Below, one piece after another: positions 17,496-26,472 of a stretch of 64,000 nucleotides of DNA (its first letter is position 1; every line of letters starts with the position of its first letter). Position numbers and translations under genes: made by a program. The notes below the pieces were generated by a model. It was not told where the DNA came from. It did not search any database and was given only the letters and a program-made list of their open reading frames with translations. This DNA is from Pseudoalteromonas piscicida (GTDB lineage Bacteria > Pseudomonadota > Gammaproteobacteria > Enterobacterales > Alteromonadaceae). Where the stretch lies: the NCBI RefSeq assembly GCF_000238315.3, contig NZ_CP011924.1:908501-972500 (forward strand), given 5' to 3'.

Positions 17496-18491
17496 TCATA
17501 CTGGAGGGATTTCACACAGCTCGTAAAATTTTTGCCACCATTTTACGTGTGCTTTCGCAGAATCTTTAAGGTTATCCAAGTGTTGTTGAAGCGTGAGCGG
17601 ATCGGCAAGGTTATTATTTTGATACAATAGGTGGATAGGTTGCCAGGCTGTGATCAACTCTTCCATAGAAAGAGAGAGCATCGCCTGATAAGGCTGAAGA
17701 ACGGATAAATAATATTTGTTGAAGATATTGTTTATGATCTGTGCCTGCTTTTTATTTTCGCCACTTTTGCAAATGCCATCTCTTAGCCCAAGTTTTTGTA
17801 ATTGGCTTGTAGTCGCATTATTCAGTTGAGTCTGTTTACGAACGCTCGTCACTAAAGTTGAGATAAATCGCTGAGAAAGCACCTTTAAAGCGGGTGTGAG
17901 TGTGGCAGGGTTGAGATTTTCTGGCGTATCCATGTTTATTGCCAGCTCTGCGAGCTCGTTAACTGCCTCTAGCATGTTGCTGTGGGCTGCTGGCAGCTCC
18001 AGTGGTACTTCTTCAGCGATTAACAAGCTCAAACTTGCCAACTCTCTTTCAAATGTCATCATATGAAGCAAGTAACGTGAAAGCTGCTGTTTCTTTTCCT
18101 GTGCGGCTTGAGTTAACGTTTGTTTCAGCTCATCGCTCGTTTTTGGGTGCTGAATGCAGTGAGGCGCTTGCTGAATAAATAAGATGCTATATTTCAAGCG
18201 CTCGCTTGGGTAACTTACTTTCCCTAATTGATTATTGTGCGCAGCGATGAGATTTGTGACTTTGCAGTGTCCAGCGGTCGCGATGTCTAACATAGAGATA
18301 GTTAGCTCACTTGTCGGCAATGGTACTTTTTGTACCTCCGGATTGTAAAGTGGTGCTGGGAGTACCACCTCTATGTCAGTTGCGCTCGCCAAACGTTGTT
18401 GATATTCAACAGCAATATCGCTCGGCTGCTTGCTGCAGCCGGCCAAAGTAAAAAGTAATAGCGTACTAGCTATTCGCTTGATTAATCTCAA
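17496..18491 (-). CDS. DUF3080 family lipoprotein
   Basis: A 331-residue lipoprotein: MRLIKRIASTLLLFTLAGC gives a lipobox with Cys at about 19. The body is largely helical with conserved-looking ISMLDIATAGHCKVTNLIAAHN and YSILFIQQAPHC segments that I recognise as DUF3080, a family found in Vibrio, Shewanella and relatives next to a MATE pump and riboflavin synthase, as here. The start overlaps the end of the MATE gene by 26 bases, so both are cotranscribed. No function is established. Confidence 0.85.
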   Translation of the reverse strand: MRLIKRIASTLLLFTLAGCSKQPSDIAVEYQQRLASATDIEVVLPAPLYNPEVQKVPLPTSELTISMLDIATAGHCKVTNLIAAHNNQLGKVSYPSERLKYSILFIQQAPHCIQHPKTSDELKQTLTQAAQEKKQQLSRYLLHMMTFERELASLSLLIAEEVPLELPAAHSNMLEAVNELAELAINMDTPENLNPATLTPALKVLSQRFISTLVTSVRKQTQLNNATTSQLQKLGLRDGICKSGENKKQAQIINNIFNKYYLSVLQPYQAMLSLSMEELITAWQPIHLLYQNNNLADPLTLQQHLDNLKDSAKAHVKWWQKFYELCEIPPV

Positions 18492-19824
18492 ATTTCACCC
18501 GTTTGTTTACGCATGTCACCAATAATACTGCCGCCGTACTCAAGCCAATAATAATACCAATCCAAAAGCCTTGAGGACCCATTGCAGGCGTTATTAAATC
18601 GGTCTTTGCTAATACATAGCCTAATGAAAACCCAATTAGCCAATATGATACAAAGGTAACCCAAGATATTGGTTTAGTATATTTGAGTCCCCTTAACACA
18701 CCATTTGCTGAGACTTGTAATGCATCGGGTAATTGATACAAACAAGCCAGCACCATAATGCTGGTTGCAAGAGCGGCTACTTCAGTATTGTTTGTATAGA
18801 GCCAAACAATCTGATCTCTTCCTATATACGTAATGAGTGCGACAAATAGTGCAATTAAGGTAGCCAAAAGAAACGCGGTATTTACTGAAAGTTTAAGTTG
18901 GTCTAAGGCTCCTTGTCCAGTTAGATTGCCGATCCGTATTGCAATAGCCATCGACAAACTCAATGGCATCATAAACAGCATAGTAGTGACGCTGGCAGCA
19001 ATTTGGTGACCAGATACGGAAATAGGACCTAGATCTGCAATAAATAAAGGAATACAAGCAAATAGCGTAACTTCAAAGAAGGTTGCCAATGCAATTGGAA
19101 AGCCAAGTGCAGCAACATATTTCATCATAGATAGACTTGGCTTGGTAAAACCGCTGATGAGGGCCTTTCCATCTATGTGTTTACTCTTCAAGCTATACAC
19201 CCACTGTGCAATTGCCATTGACCAAAGCACGATAGATGTAGCGAGGCCACAGCCCGCACTACCAAGCGCTGGCGCGCCAAACTTACCATAGATGAAAATA
19301 TAGTTAGCAACGACATTGATACAAAGACCAACAATACTGATGTAAAAAGCAGGCTTTGTTTGGCCAACCCCTTCGGTGACATTGCGGTATACCGTAAAGA
19401 TCAAAAAGCCCAATAGACCCCATTTTACAAAATCAATATAGCCTTGAGCGAGGGTCTGAACATTCTCACTTGCCCCGATATTTGAAAAAACCATAGAAGT
19501 AAAGTTCGCTAAAACCAAACCAACGGTAAAAAGCGCTAAAGCAAGATACAAGCTTTGCTGGAAAAATCGTTTGATCCCAGCAGTGTCATTAGCACCATGG
19601 CAATGTGCAACAATACTCGTAAGTGCAAGTAAGATCCCTTGTAAACTAAAAATCAAAGGGTTCCAAACACCCGTAGCAATAGAAAGAGCAGCTAAGTCCT
19701 CAGCACTGACTTGACCTGCCATCATCGTATCAACGACGGTCATTAAGACTAACGTAACTTGAGCGAGAAAAACGGGGATCGCAAGTTGAAGCAAGCGTCT
19801 GGCTTCCCAAGTTGAAAAATTCAT
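18466..19824 (-). CDS. norM: MATE family multidrug efflux transporter (NorM/MdtK type)
   Basis: A 452-residue membrane protein with twelve hydrophobic segments. The N-terminal half begins EARRLLQLAIPVFLAQVTL and contains VVDTMMAGQVSAEDLAALSI, and the second half has GHQIAASVTTMLFMMPLSL and AIRIGNLTGQG, all diagnostic of MATE transporters, which export cationic drugs in exchange for Na+ or H+. It is divergent from riboflavin synthase, the same order as mdtK and ribE in Escherichia coli. Length is normal. The gene is followed by and overlaps the DUF3080 lipoprotein gene. Confidence 0.93.
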   Translation of the reverse strand: MNFSTWEARRLLQLAIPVFLAQVTLVLMTVVDTMMAGQVSAEDLAALSIATGVWNPLIFSLQGILLALTSIVAHCHGANDTAGIKRFFQQSLYLALALFTVGLVLANFTSMVFSNIGASENVQTLAQGYIDFVKWGLLGFLIFTVYRNVTEGVGQTKPAFYISIVGLCINVVANYIFIYGKFGAPALGSAGCGLATSIVLWSMAIAQWVYSLKSKHIDGKALISGFTKPSLSMMKYVAALGFPIALATFFEVTLFACIPLFIADLGPISVSGHQIAASVTTMLFMMPLSLSMAIAIRIGNLTGQGALDQLKLSVNTAFLLATLIALFVALITYIGRDQIVWLYTNNTEVAALATSIMVLACLYQLPDALQVSANGVLRGLKYTKPISWVTFVSYWLIGFSLGYVLAKTDLITPAMGPQGFWIGIIIGLSTAAVLLVTCVNKRVKFEINQANS

Positions 19825-19999
19825 GGTGAGATACTACTTAAGGCGTAAAAGCGTTAGTTTATTTTAGTGCTTTGTTTTTAGCAAAATTTTGCGGCTAGCA
19901 GTCGCAACTATTTTTATCTAGTTGGATATTCTATACAAATTAAGTACATCTCTTAGTGCGATTTCGCTACAATCTCAAGGATAAATTAAGAGGGTAGAT

Positions 20000-20641
20000 A
20001 TGTTTACAGGAATTGTTCAAACAAAAGCGACGGTGGTGTCGGCGAAGCAGGTCGATAATATTTTAAAATTAGTTATTTCTGTTGGTGCTGAATACCTCGA
20101 TAAGCTGACCTTGGGGGCGAGCATTGCAATTAATGGATGCTGCCTAACGGTGGTGCACTTCGAACAGCCAGAAAATGATGTGGTAGGGCAAGTTTGCTTT
20201 GATGTGATTGATGAAACATTGAGACTCACTAATCTAGGTGAAGTACAAAGAGGGTCGCAAGTTAACTTTGAACGCTCAATGACGTTTGGGACAGAACTCG
20301 GCGGACATATAATTTCAGGCCATATTCAAACAAGCGCGAAGATCAGTGAAATACATCGCAACGAAGGCAACTGTAGGATGCATATAGCCTTGCCAGAAGC
20401 CTGGCATAAATATGTTATGTATAAAGGCTTTATCGCGTTAAACGGTGCGAGTCTGACAGTGGGGGAGCTTGATCATGCCGGATTTTGGTTACACCTAATA
20501 CCTGAAACGCTGGCACTTACCAATTTAGGTACGATGTGCGTGGGAGATACTGTAAATATAGAGGTTGACCAACAAACCTACACGATTATTAATACCGTGG
20601 AAAACTACATGAAGAAGCAAACTTTATTGAAGCACAGCTAG
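20000..20641 (+). CDS. ribE: Riboflavin synthase alpha chain
   Basis: A 213-residue enzyme that dismutates two 6,7-dimethyl-8-ribityllumazine molecules to riboflavin. Two lumazine-binding repeats are visible: the first starts MFTGIVQTKATV and has SIAINGCCLTV, and the second has GHIISGHIQTSAKI and FIALNGASLTVGEL. Length is normal. It is divergent from the MATE gene across 175 bases; I looked for an FMN riboswitch there and see none. The separate copy type (outside a ribD-ribA operon) is usual in this order. Confidence 0.96.
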   Translation: MFTGIVQTKATVVSAKQVDNILKLVISVGAEYLDKLTLGASIAINGCCLTVVHFEQPENDVVGQVCFDVIDETLRLTNLGEVQRGSQVNFERSMTFGTELGGHIISGHIQTSAKISEIHRNEGNCRMHIALPEAWHKYVMYKGFIALNGASLTVGELDHAGFWLHLIPETLALTNLGTMCVGDTVNIEVDQQTYTIINTVENYMKKQTLLKHS

Positions 20642-20718
20642 TACTTTGCCCGAGTAATACCCTTTACGTCTATCCTGAGATACAAAAAGTACAGGCTGAG
20701 GTTGCGCCAACATGATAA

Positions 20719-20738
20719 GCAGCTCGCAAATGAGCTGC
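20719..20738. terminator. Stem-loop between convergent ribE and CPXCG gene
   Basis: GCAGCTC and GAGCTGC pair around GCAAAT, followed by CCTTTATAT on the plus strand. Probably a weak terminator used by one or both convergent genes. Confidence 0.5.
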
Positions 20739-20763
20739 CCTTTATATAGTACTTCTTCTTTGG

Positions 20764-20967
20764 TTAAAACACTTGTTCGTCGTCGCTATCAACCCTAAGC
20801 TCAAGCTTATTGTGCAGTTGGTCTAAGTGCATATTTAGGTGTATTGGATTGCAACAAGCAGCACAGTCTTCGTAGTAGTCCTGATCGCCTTCACTTGTAT
20901 CAAGATTGACAAAAATATGATGTCCACAATGAGGACATTCAATACGTTGTTGATATAGGCTTTTCAT
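20764..20967 (-). CDS. CPXCG motif-containing cysteine-rich protein
   Basis: A 67-residue cytosolic protein with two cysteine pairs, IECPHCGHHI and DCAACCNPI, forming a small zinc-ribbon. This matches the widespread CPXCG family of unknown function found in Alteromonadales and Vibrio. I start it at the ATG at 20967, preceded by GGTGGAGGG, rather than 24 bases earlier. The C-terminal part is acidic (LRVDSDDEQVF). Confidence 0.85.
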   Translation of the reverse strand: MKSLYQQRIECPHCGHHIFVNLDTSEGDQDYYEDCAACCNPIHLNMHLDQLHNKLELRVDSDDEQVF

Positions 20968-21037
20968 TGGCCCTCCACCTGAATTGGCCAAACTAAATAC
21001 CCTTTAACTATAGCGCATTGTGACGAAAATATGGCAG

Positions 21038-21892
21038 TTATTTGAGCAGGGCTTGCACTTGTTCAGCCGCGTCCCGTATGTACTTGCCAGCAAACAAGTT
21101 TGCTTGCACTAAAAGAGGATATAAGCGATAAATGTCTAATCGCTCAGGTGCATTTTCTGCAAGTGGATAGATAGACTCGTAACCACGATAGAAGTCATCT
21201 GGTAGCGGAGCGAATAACGAAGCCATCGCAATATCAACTTCTCTATCACCATAATAGCAAGCTGGGGAAAATAGCACGGGTTTTTGATGGCTAAAGCCAA
21301 TGTTACCATGCCAAAAATTACCGTGAACCAAGGACGGTTGAACTTGGTGCGGAAGGAGTGGCTTAAGCTGCTCCACAAATGTATCAATATCAGTGAGGAT
21401 AATCCCTTTTTCAGCAAGCAGTTGCAGTTGCCAACCGATTCTTTCCTCAGCAAAAAAAACTTCCCATTTTTTGTGCCATTAATTTGGTTGCGGCAGCTCA
21501 TGAATATAATTATCTTCTTCTAGGCCGTACATTTCCTGTTCATGACGTTGGTGCATTTTAGCAAGGCTTTGACCGCACTCAAGCCAGTTTTCATTGCGAT
21601 GATCTAGTTCTAACCATTCCAGCACAATAAAGCAGAACTCAACACTCGTACCTAGGGTAATTGTATCGGCCACGAGGAAATCAGAGTCGCGAATGAGCTT
21701 TTCACGATTAGATGCTTCACATTCAAATCGCTCTAAAGCCTGAATAGGGGCTACTTTGACCAAAAATTGATGGGTATCGTCTGCAATCTTATAAAGTTTT
21801 TTAGACCCATAACTTTTTAAGGTTTGTTTTGAAGTAAACTCAAAAGCGTCATGGAGAGATTCTGAGATTTGTTGGTTGACTTTGTTCCACAT
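21038..21892 (-). pseudogene. Fructosamine kinase family gene with in-frame stop and lost catalytic residues
   Basis: The frame matches fructosamine-3-kinase family proteins (YniA type) from start to end. Residues 1-137 end ELPQPN and are followed by TAA (minus strand, 21479-21481), after which the same frame continues WHKKWEVFFAEERIGWQLQL through to the normal C-terminus at 21038. A single nonsense codon therefore splits one gene; family members usually have Thr or Ser there. In the C-terminal half the catalytic motif normally HGDxWxGN reads HGNFWHGN, and the metal-binding FDPA reads FSPA, so both key aspartates are gone. The kinase would be dead even if read through. Functional relatives repair glycated amines. 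Confidence 0.85.
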
Positions 21893-22017
21893 AAGTTAGA
21901 TCCAACATATTCACTTACTCTAAAATATGGTTGAAATTCTCAAGATCACAAATACTTGAGGCCTTTTTCTAAAAAAAATAAAATATCGCGTCTGTCATTT
22001 TATCCAAGGGAAGTACA

Positions 22018-22710
22018 TTGAATAAAAATATCATCACCAATTTACTCGCGGTACTGCTAACAGGTACTGGCTTAGCACTAGAAAACGACGTGATGTTTTC
22101 GGTTGGATTGTTTGCATTATCTGGTGCACTGACGAATTGGTTAGCGGTACATATGTTATTTGAGAAAGTGCCTTTCCTCTATGGTTCAGGGATTATTACG
22201 CTTAAGTTCGAATCGTTTAAAGTGTCGATTCGAGAGCTCATTTTGAGCGAGTTCTTTAGTAGAGAAAAACTAGAAAAATTTCTCGGCAAGGAGCATCCAA
22301 AGTTTGACTTGGCGCCGATAGCCAATAAAGTCGATTTAAATCCAGCGTTTGACCGTTTGTTAAGTGTCATTGAAGCGTCGCAATTTGGTGCGATGCTGCA
22401 GATGTTTGGTGGGACTGAAGCTGTACAACCGCTGCGAGAGCCATTTATTGAGAAAATGCGATTAGCAATAGTTGAGCTCGGTGAACAGCCTGAGTTTGAT
22501 GCTGCAATTAGTGAGTCGCTCAGTAACGGTCTACTCGGTGATGACTTACATCAAACCATTGAAAAAGCGGTGGATGATCGACTCAATGAACTAACGCCGA
22601 AAATGGTAAAGGAGATTGTACAAAATATGATTAAGACTCACTTGGGTTGGTTAGTTGTGTGGGGAGGCGTCTTTGGTGGTCTATTTGGGTTATTGGCTAC
22701 AGTTGTGTAG
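22018..22710 (+). CDS. DUF445 family membrane protein
   Basis: A 230-residue protein starting at TTG (22018) with AAGGGAAG a few bases upstream. It has an N-terminal pair of hydrophobic helices (NLLAVLLTGTGLAL and FSVGLFALSGALTNWLAVHMLF), a soluble helical middle, and a C-terminal membrane helix (WLVVWGGVFGGLFGLLATVV). The TNWLAVHMLFE segment is typical of DUF445 proteins, which are short in this order compared with the 370-400 residue versions elsewhere. Function unknown. Confidence 0.83.
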   Translation: MNKNIITNLLAVLLTGTGLALENDVMFSVGLFALSGALTNWLAVHMLFEKVPFLYGSGIITLKFESFKVSIRELILSEFFSREKLEKFLGKEHPKFDLAPIANKVDLNPAFDRLLSVIEASQFGAMLQMFGGTEAVQPLREPFIEKMRLAIVELGEQPEFDAAISESLSNGLLGDDLHQTIEKAVDDRLNELTPKMVKEIVQNMIKTHLGWLVVWGGVFGGLFGLLATVV

Positions 22711-22720
22711 CTAAGCTGAG

Positions 22721-22751
22721 AAAAAGGCGCAGTCAGGGATTGCTACGCCTT
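22721..22751 (-). terminator. Terminator of the DUF3718 gene
   Basis: On the minus strand the stem GGCG/CGCC with an inner AGTC/GATT pairing is followed by a run of five T. It lies just after the DUF3718 gene in its direction of transcription. Confidence 0.5.
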
Positions 22752-22781
22752 GCTTTCTTGTTTACAAATATGTCGACATGA

Positions 22782-23126
22782 CTACTTAGATCCTGAGACA
22801 AAAATGGTCTTTTTATCTAGTTTAGCGATGTCTTTAATACTGGTTTCTACTTTACTGTCTACACCAAGGAAGTCAGCAGCTTTATTAAACCCGTAGGTTG
22901 CTGCAAATTTGCCGACTGGCATATCATTGCAATGTAGTTTTTCTTCTACAACACGTTTCTTTAGGTGGTTCTCTTTAATGGTGTGGAACAAGTGAATCTT
23001 ATTGTCTTTGACTACCGACATACAAACTTTAGTCGCTTTACTATTATCCGCAGCAACAAAGTCTGCAGCAGATGCGGTACCTGCGATCAGAAGCGAGGTT
23101 GCACATACTAAATTGAACAGTTTCAT
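22782..23126 (-). CDS. Small secreted DUF3718 family protein
   Basis: A 114-residue precursor with a signal peptide ending TASAA (about residue 20). The mature part has two cysteines (VCMSVVKDN and KLHCNDMPV) and a block KENHLKKRVVEEKLHCN that resembles DUF3718, a family of small periplasmic proteins in Shewanella and Pseudoalteromonas. GGAGC lies before the ATG. Function unknown; monocistronic by appearance. Confidence 0.75.
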   Translation of the reverse strand: MKLFNLVCATSLLIAGTASAADFVAADNSKATKVCMSVVKDNKIHLFHTIKENHLKKRVVEEKLHCNDMPVGKFAATYGFNKAADFLGVDSKVETSIKDIAKLDKKTIFVSGSK

Positions 23127-23569
23127 GGTTAGCTCCTTGGCTATCTCTAGGACACGTTCTTAGTATTACTAAAGTTGCCGCAGAATGCTGTAAATCAAGT
23201 AATTCCGAATGTAATAGAGTATGTCAAATGTGTGCAGGCTTTCTATCTATCTGTAAAGTAATAAATTATTTTGTTTCTAAAGATACAAATAGCAAAAACT
23301 TTTTTCACTATAAAATACCATTATCGATAATTTAACACTTCATTCTTAGATTTACTTCCTCTTTGTTACTTATGACTCTTGATGTGTCAAAACGTGTCAA
23401 TATTGACGCTCATTTACATTCCGTTGTGGCAACTAAGGCTTTTCGAAATTACTCACTGATGACAACATGCGTTATAATGTCCGGACGTTCGTCGTAATTA
23501 CTTGTCACTAAAACTCATAATTGCGTAAAGTGCGATGGCATGAGTTAAAGTCACAAAAAAACAATAGAG
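23127..23569. other. Intergenic region with a probable promoter
   Basis: A 443-base AT-rich gap between divergent genes. It contains a perfect TATAAT at 23473-23478 upstream of the amidohydrolase gene, without a convincing -35, followed by a short TCCGGA palindrome. I see no ORF with coding character and no RNA gene in the rest. Confidence 0.45.
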
Positions 23570-24961
23570 ATGACAAAAATGTATAAATTTGCTCCCTCCA
23601 TAGTCGTAGCTGGCATTGCCGCAGCTTTGATGGGCTGTCAGGATAACGGCCCACAAAAAGAAAAAGTTACCATAGAGAAAAACCCGTACCCAAGTACTTA
23701 CAAGCCTGTACCTTCTCAATCAACCCTAATCACTAATGCTACCGTTCTTACCGGAACGGGTGAAAAGATAGAACAAGGTGATGTCTTTATTGTTGATGGT
23801 AAAATCAAGCAAGTTGGTAAAGACCTATCTGTCACGGCAGATATTACCATTGATGCTGAAGGTAAATGGGTAACACCTGGCATTATCGATGTACATTCTC
23901 ATTTAGGGGCTTACCCCAGCCCAAGTGTAGAATCGCACAGCGATGGCAATGAAATGATTAACCCTAATACTTCTCAGGTATGGGTAGAGCATTCTGTATG
24001 GCCGCAAGACCCGGGCTTTAACCGAGCTAGAGAAGGTGGGATCACCACGCTACAAATCTTACCTGGCTCTGCAAACCTATTTGGTGGTCGTGGTGTTACC
24101 TTAAAGAATGTACCGGCACCAACGATGCAAGCAATGAAATTCCCAGAAGCGCCATATGGGTTAAAAATGGCATGTGGTGAGAATCCAAAGCGTGTATATG
24201 GCTCCAAAGGTGTCGCCCCTTATACTCGTATGGGTAACATGGCAGGATACCGTGAAGCTTGGATTGAAGCTGGTGAATATAAGCGCGCGTGGGAACAATA
24301 CGAAGCCGAGTATGCTGCTGGATTGAATCCGGATGCCCCAAAACGTGATATCAAGTTCGATACGCTTCGTGGTGTGCTAGATGGTGAAATCTTGATCCAT
24401 AACCATTGTTATAAAGCGGAAGAAATGGCAATGATGATCGACTTGTCTAAAGAGTTTGGTTATCACGCAGGGACGTTCCACCACGGAATTGAAGCATACA
24501 AGATTGCAGATCTATTAGGTGAAAACGGTAACTGTGCTGCGCTTTGGCCAGATTGGTGGGGCTTTAAGATGGAAGCCTATGATATGGTTCAGGAAAACGT
24601 TGCAATTGTTGATGCAGTGAAAAACTCATGTGCAATTGTTCACTCGGATTCAGATACCACAATCCAACGCTTGAATCATGAAGCCGCAAAAGTGATGAAC
24701 ACGGCTAACCAGTCTGGCTTTAACATTAACGAGCAGCATGCAATTAAGTGGATCACCTCGAACGCTGCTAAGTCGTTAGGCATTCAGGATAAAACTGGAT
24801 CGCTAGAGCAAGGTAAACAAGCCGATGTAGTAATTTGGAACACCAACCCGTTCAGCGTCTACTCTCGTGCAGAGCAGGTCTTTGTAGATGGTGGTAAAGT
24901 CTATGATCGTCACGATGAAAAATATCAAGCGGTTAGTGATTTTATGTTAGGTCAAAAGTAA
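23570..24961 (+). CDS. Amidohydrolase family lipoprotein (imidazolonepropionase-like)
   Basis: A 463-residue exported protein; the N-terminus ends in ALMGC, a lipobox (Cys near residue 22). The amidohydrolase core has the metal-binding DVHSHLG motif after GKWVTPGIIDV, later histidines in HNHCYKAEEM and TFHHGIEAY, and a terminal Asp in AIVHSDSDTT, so a metal-dependent hydrolase site appears complete. It ends with QGKQADVVIWNTNPF, the closing beta-sandwich strand of the family. The next gene begins 12 bases later and encodes a related protein lacking the metal ligands, suggesting a pair that works together. Substrate unknown. Confidence 0.9.
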   Translation: MTKMYKFAPSIVVAGIAAALMGCQDNGPQKEKVTIEKNPYPSTYKPVPSQSTLITNATVLTGTGEKIEQGDVFIVDGKIKQVGKDLSVTADITIDAEGKWVTPGIIDVHSHLGAYPSPSVESHSDGNEMINPNTSQVWVEHSVWPQDPGFNRAREGGITTLQILPGSANLFGGRGVTLKNVPAPTMQAMKFPEAPYGLKMACGENPKRVYGSKGVAPYTRMGNMAGYREAWIEAGEYKRAWEQYEAEYAAGLNPDAPKRDIKFDTLRGVLDGEILIHNHCYKAEEMAMMIDLSKEFGYHAGTFHHGIEAYKIADLLGENGNCAALWPDWWGFKMEAYDMVQENVAIVDAVKNSCAIVHSDSDTTIQRLNHEAAKVMNTANQSGFNINEQHAIKWITSNAAKSLGIQDKTGSLEQGKQADVVIWNTNPFSVYSRAEQVFVDGGKVYDRHDEKYQAVSDFMLGQK

Positions 24962-24973
24962 GGAGTTGATGAG

Positions 24974-26203
24974 ATGAAAACCATGAAATTAACCATGATC
25001 ACTAGCGCACTGCTAGCTCACTCTGTTGCTTTTGCCAATGTTACTGCAATTACTAATGCAACGATCCATACCGCGACAGATGCTGGCGTGCTTGAAGGCG
25101 CGACCTTAGTTATCGAGAACGGTAAAATAAAAGCGATTAACCCAGATAACGTCACTGCTGATGTAACGATTGACGCCAGCGGTAAGGTTGTTACTCCAGG
25201 CTTTATCGGCTCAATGAACCAACTTGGTTTAGTTGAAGTTGGTGCTGTTGCTGCTTCTCGTGATGCTGGTGATGACGATGCCGGCGTAGACTTTGACGCA
25301 AGCACCGCATTTAATCCACGTAGTAGCTTAATTGCCTATGCAAGAAAAGGCGGTGTAACGCAAAACTTTGTCGCACCTTGGGGTGGTAAAAGTGAGTTTG
25401 CAGGGCTTGGTTTTGTTGTTGACTTATCTGGTGAATTTAACAGTGTGACCGACAAGCAAACAGCGTTAATTATTCACCTGGGTGCCAAAAGCAAAGGGTC
25501 TCGTGCAAAAGCGTTAGATAACGTTGTTAAAAAGCTTGAAGCACAGCAAGAAAAGCTTGCTAAGAAAGACAAAAAAGACGAGGGAAAACCAAGTTTAGAA
25601 GAACAAGTGTTAACTCAAGTGCTTGCGGGTGATATGCCTGTGATTGCGACGCTTTCAAGAGCGTCGGATATTCTTGAAGCGATTAAGCTAAAAGAAAAGT
25701 TTGGTTTAGATCTGATTCTTCAGGGGGCAGATGATGCGGTAGTGGTCGCTGAGCAATTAGCTGAGGCGAAAGTACCTGTTATTTTGAGTGCAGTATCAAA
25801 CCTACCAGCTAGCTTTGACTCAATGCATGCAAGTCTAGATAACGCAGGTAAGCTTGAAAAAGCGGGTGTCAATGTCATCCTGTCAATTGGTGGTGACGGT
25901 AGTCATAACGTCTACCAGCTACGCTTTGATGCGGGTATTGCGGTAGCAAATGGCATGAGTCATGAAGGCGCACTTAAGGCGGTTACCGCTAACCCTGCGA
26001 AAGCACTGGGTATTGATGGCGGTGTAATTGAAGCTGGTAAACGTGCAGACATCGTAATGTGGAGTGCGGATCCGTTCGAATTCAGCACCACAATCGATAA
26101 AATCTGGATCAATGGTGAGGAAGTGTCTACTGAATCACGCCACGATAAGCTAAGAGACAGATATACGACAGATTCTGATATGCCTAGAGCGTATACGAAG
26201 TAA
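24974..26203 (+). CDS. Amidohydrolase-fold periplasmic protein lacking the metal-binding HxH
   Basis: A 409-residue precursor with a signal peptide (cleavage near VAFA, residue about 18). It has the amidohydrolase beta-sandwich and barrel ends (KVVTPGFIGSMNQLGLVEV, then GKRADIVMWSADPF), but where catalytic members have HxH after the TPG segment this protein has SMN, and the late HSD motif of its neighbour is replaced by SIGGDGSH. It is therefore probably non-catalytic or uses another chemistry, perhaps as partner of the upstream lipoprotein. The gene follows the amidohydrolase gene by 12 bases with AAGGAG. Its 3' two thirds are repeated in the duplication that follows. Confidence 0.87.
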   Translation: MKTMKLTMITSALLAHSVAFANVTAITNATIHTATDAGVLEGATLVIENGKIKAINPDNVTADVTIDASGKVVTPGFIGSMNQLGLVEVGAVAASRDAGDDDAGVDFDASTAFNPRSSLIAYARKGGVTQNFVAPWGGKSEFAGLGFVVDLSGEFNSVTDKQTALIIHLGAKSKGSRAKALDNVVKKLEAQQEKLAKKDKKDEGKPSLEEQVLTQVLAGDMPVIATLSRASDILEAIKLKEKFGLDLILQGADDAVVVAEQLAEAKVPVILSAVSNLPASFDSMHASLDNAGKLEKAGVNVILSIGGDGSHNVYQLRFDAGIAVANGMSHEGALKAVTANPAKALGIDGGVIEAGKRADIVMWSADPFEFSTTIDKIWINGEEVSTESRHDKLRDRYTTDSDMPRAYTK

Positions 26204-26217
26204 TGTTTTTAAATTAG

Positions 26218-26239
26218 GGCCTCATTTGAGGCCTTTTTT
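26218..26239 (+). terminator. Terminator of the amidohydrolase operon
   Basis: GGCCTC-ATTT-GAGGCC followed by six T, 15 bases after the stop codon. Confidence 0.85.
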
Positions 26240-26386
26240 AATTCGGTTTGTCCCGTCCTAAATAACCTGAGATTTGGGTAAGGAATGAGCTAACTAATTG
26301 TTCTTAAACTTAATGAAATTATTTCCTTATCTAGCCAGAGAGTTTTAGGGATAACTCCACTCTCGCGTCCTGCTACCGCCCAGGTA

Positions 26387-26437
26387 CCTACATCCTAGTA
26401 GGCAAGACGAATTTACGCACCAATAGCTGGCTATTGG
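26387..26437. repeat. Intergenic hairpin element, left copy
   Basis: Two hairpins stand close together: CCTAC-ATCCTA-GTAGG (26387-26402) and CCAATAGC-TG-GCTATTGG (26420-26437). I have the impression, from memory only, that this segment recurs between genes in Pseudoalteromonas genomes. The same element reappears at 27508-27558 at the end of the right repeat copy. Confidence 0.45.
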
Positions 26438-26472
26438 AAGTGAATTCAACGCAGTTAGCGCTAAAACTGGCT

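Larger units (their letters stand above)
25352..26472. repeat. Tandem direct repeat, left copy (1,121 bp)
   Basis: The 1,121 bases from 25352 are repeated starting at 26473. The unit covers codons from about residue 127 of the amidohydrolase-like protein to its stop, the terminator, and about 230 bases of intergenic sequence. I compared the two copies by eye and saw no difference. Confidence 0.93.

Noticed and set aside
19825..19999. Possible FMN riboswitch before riboflavin synthase.
   Set aside because: None of the conserved RFN-element segments can be recognised in the 175 bases.
21136..21501. A 121-residue open frame on the minus strand across the break in the fructosamine kinase, suggesting a frameshift.
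   Set aside because: The two kinase halves lie in the same frame, separated only by TAA; the other frame encodes low-complexity residues with no family similarity.
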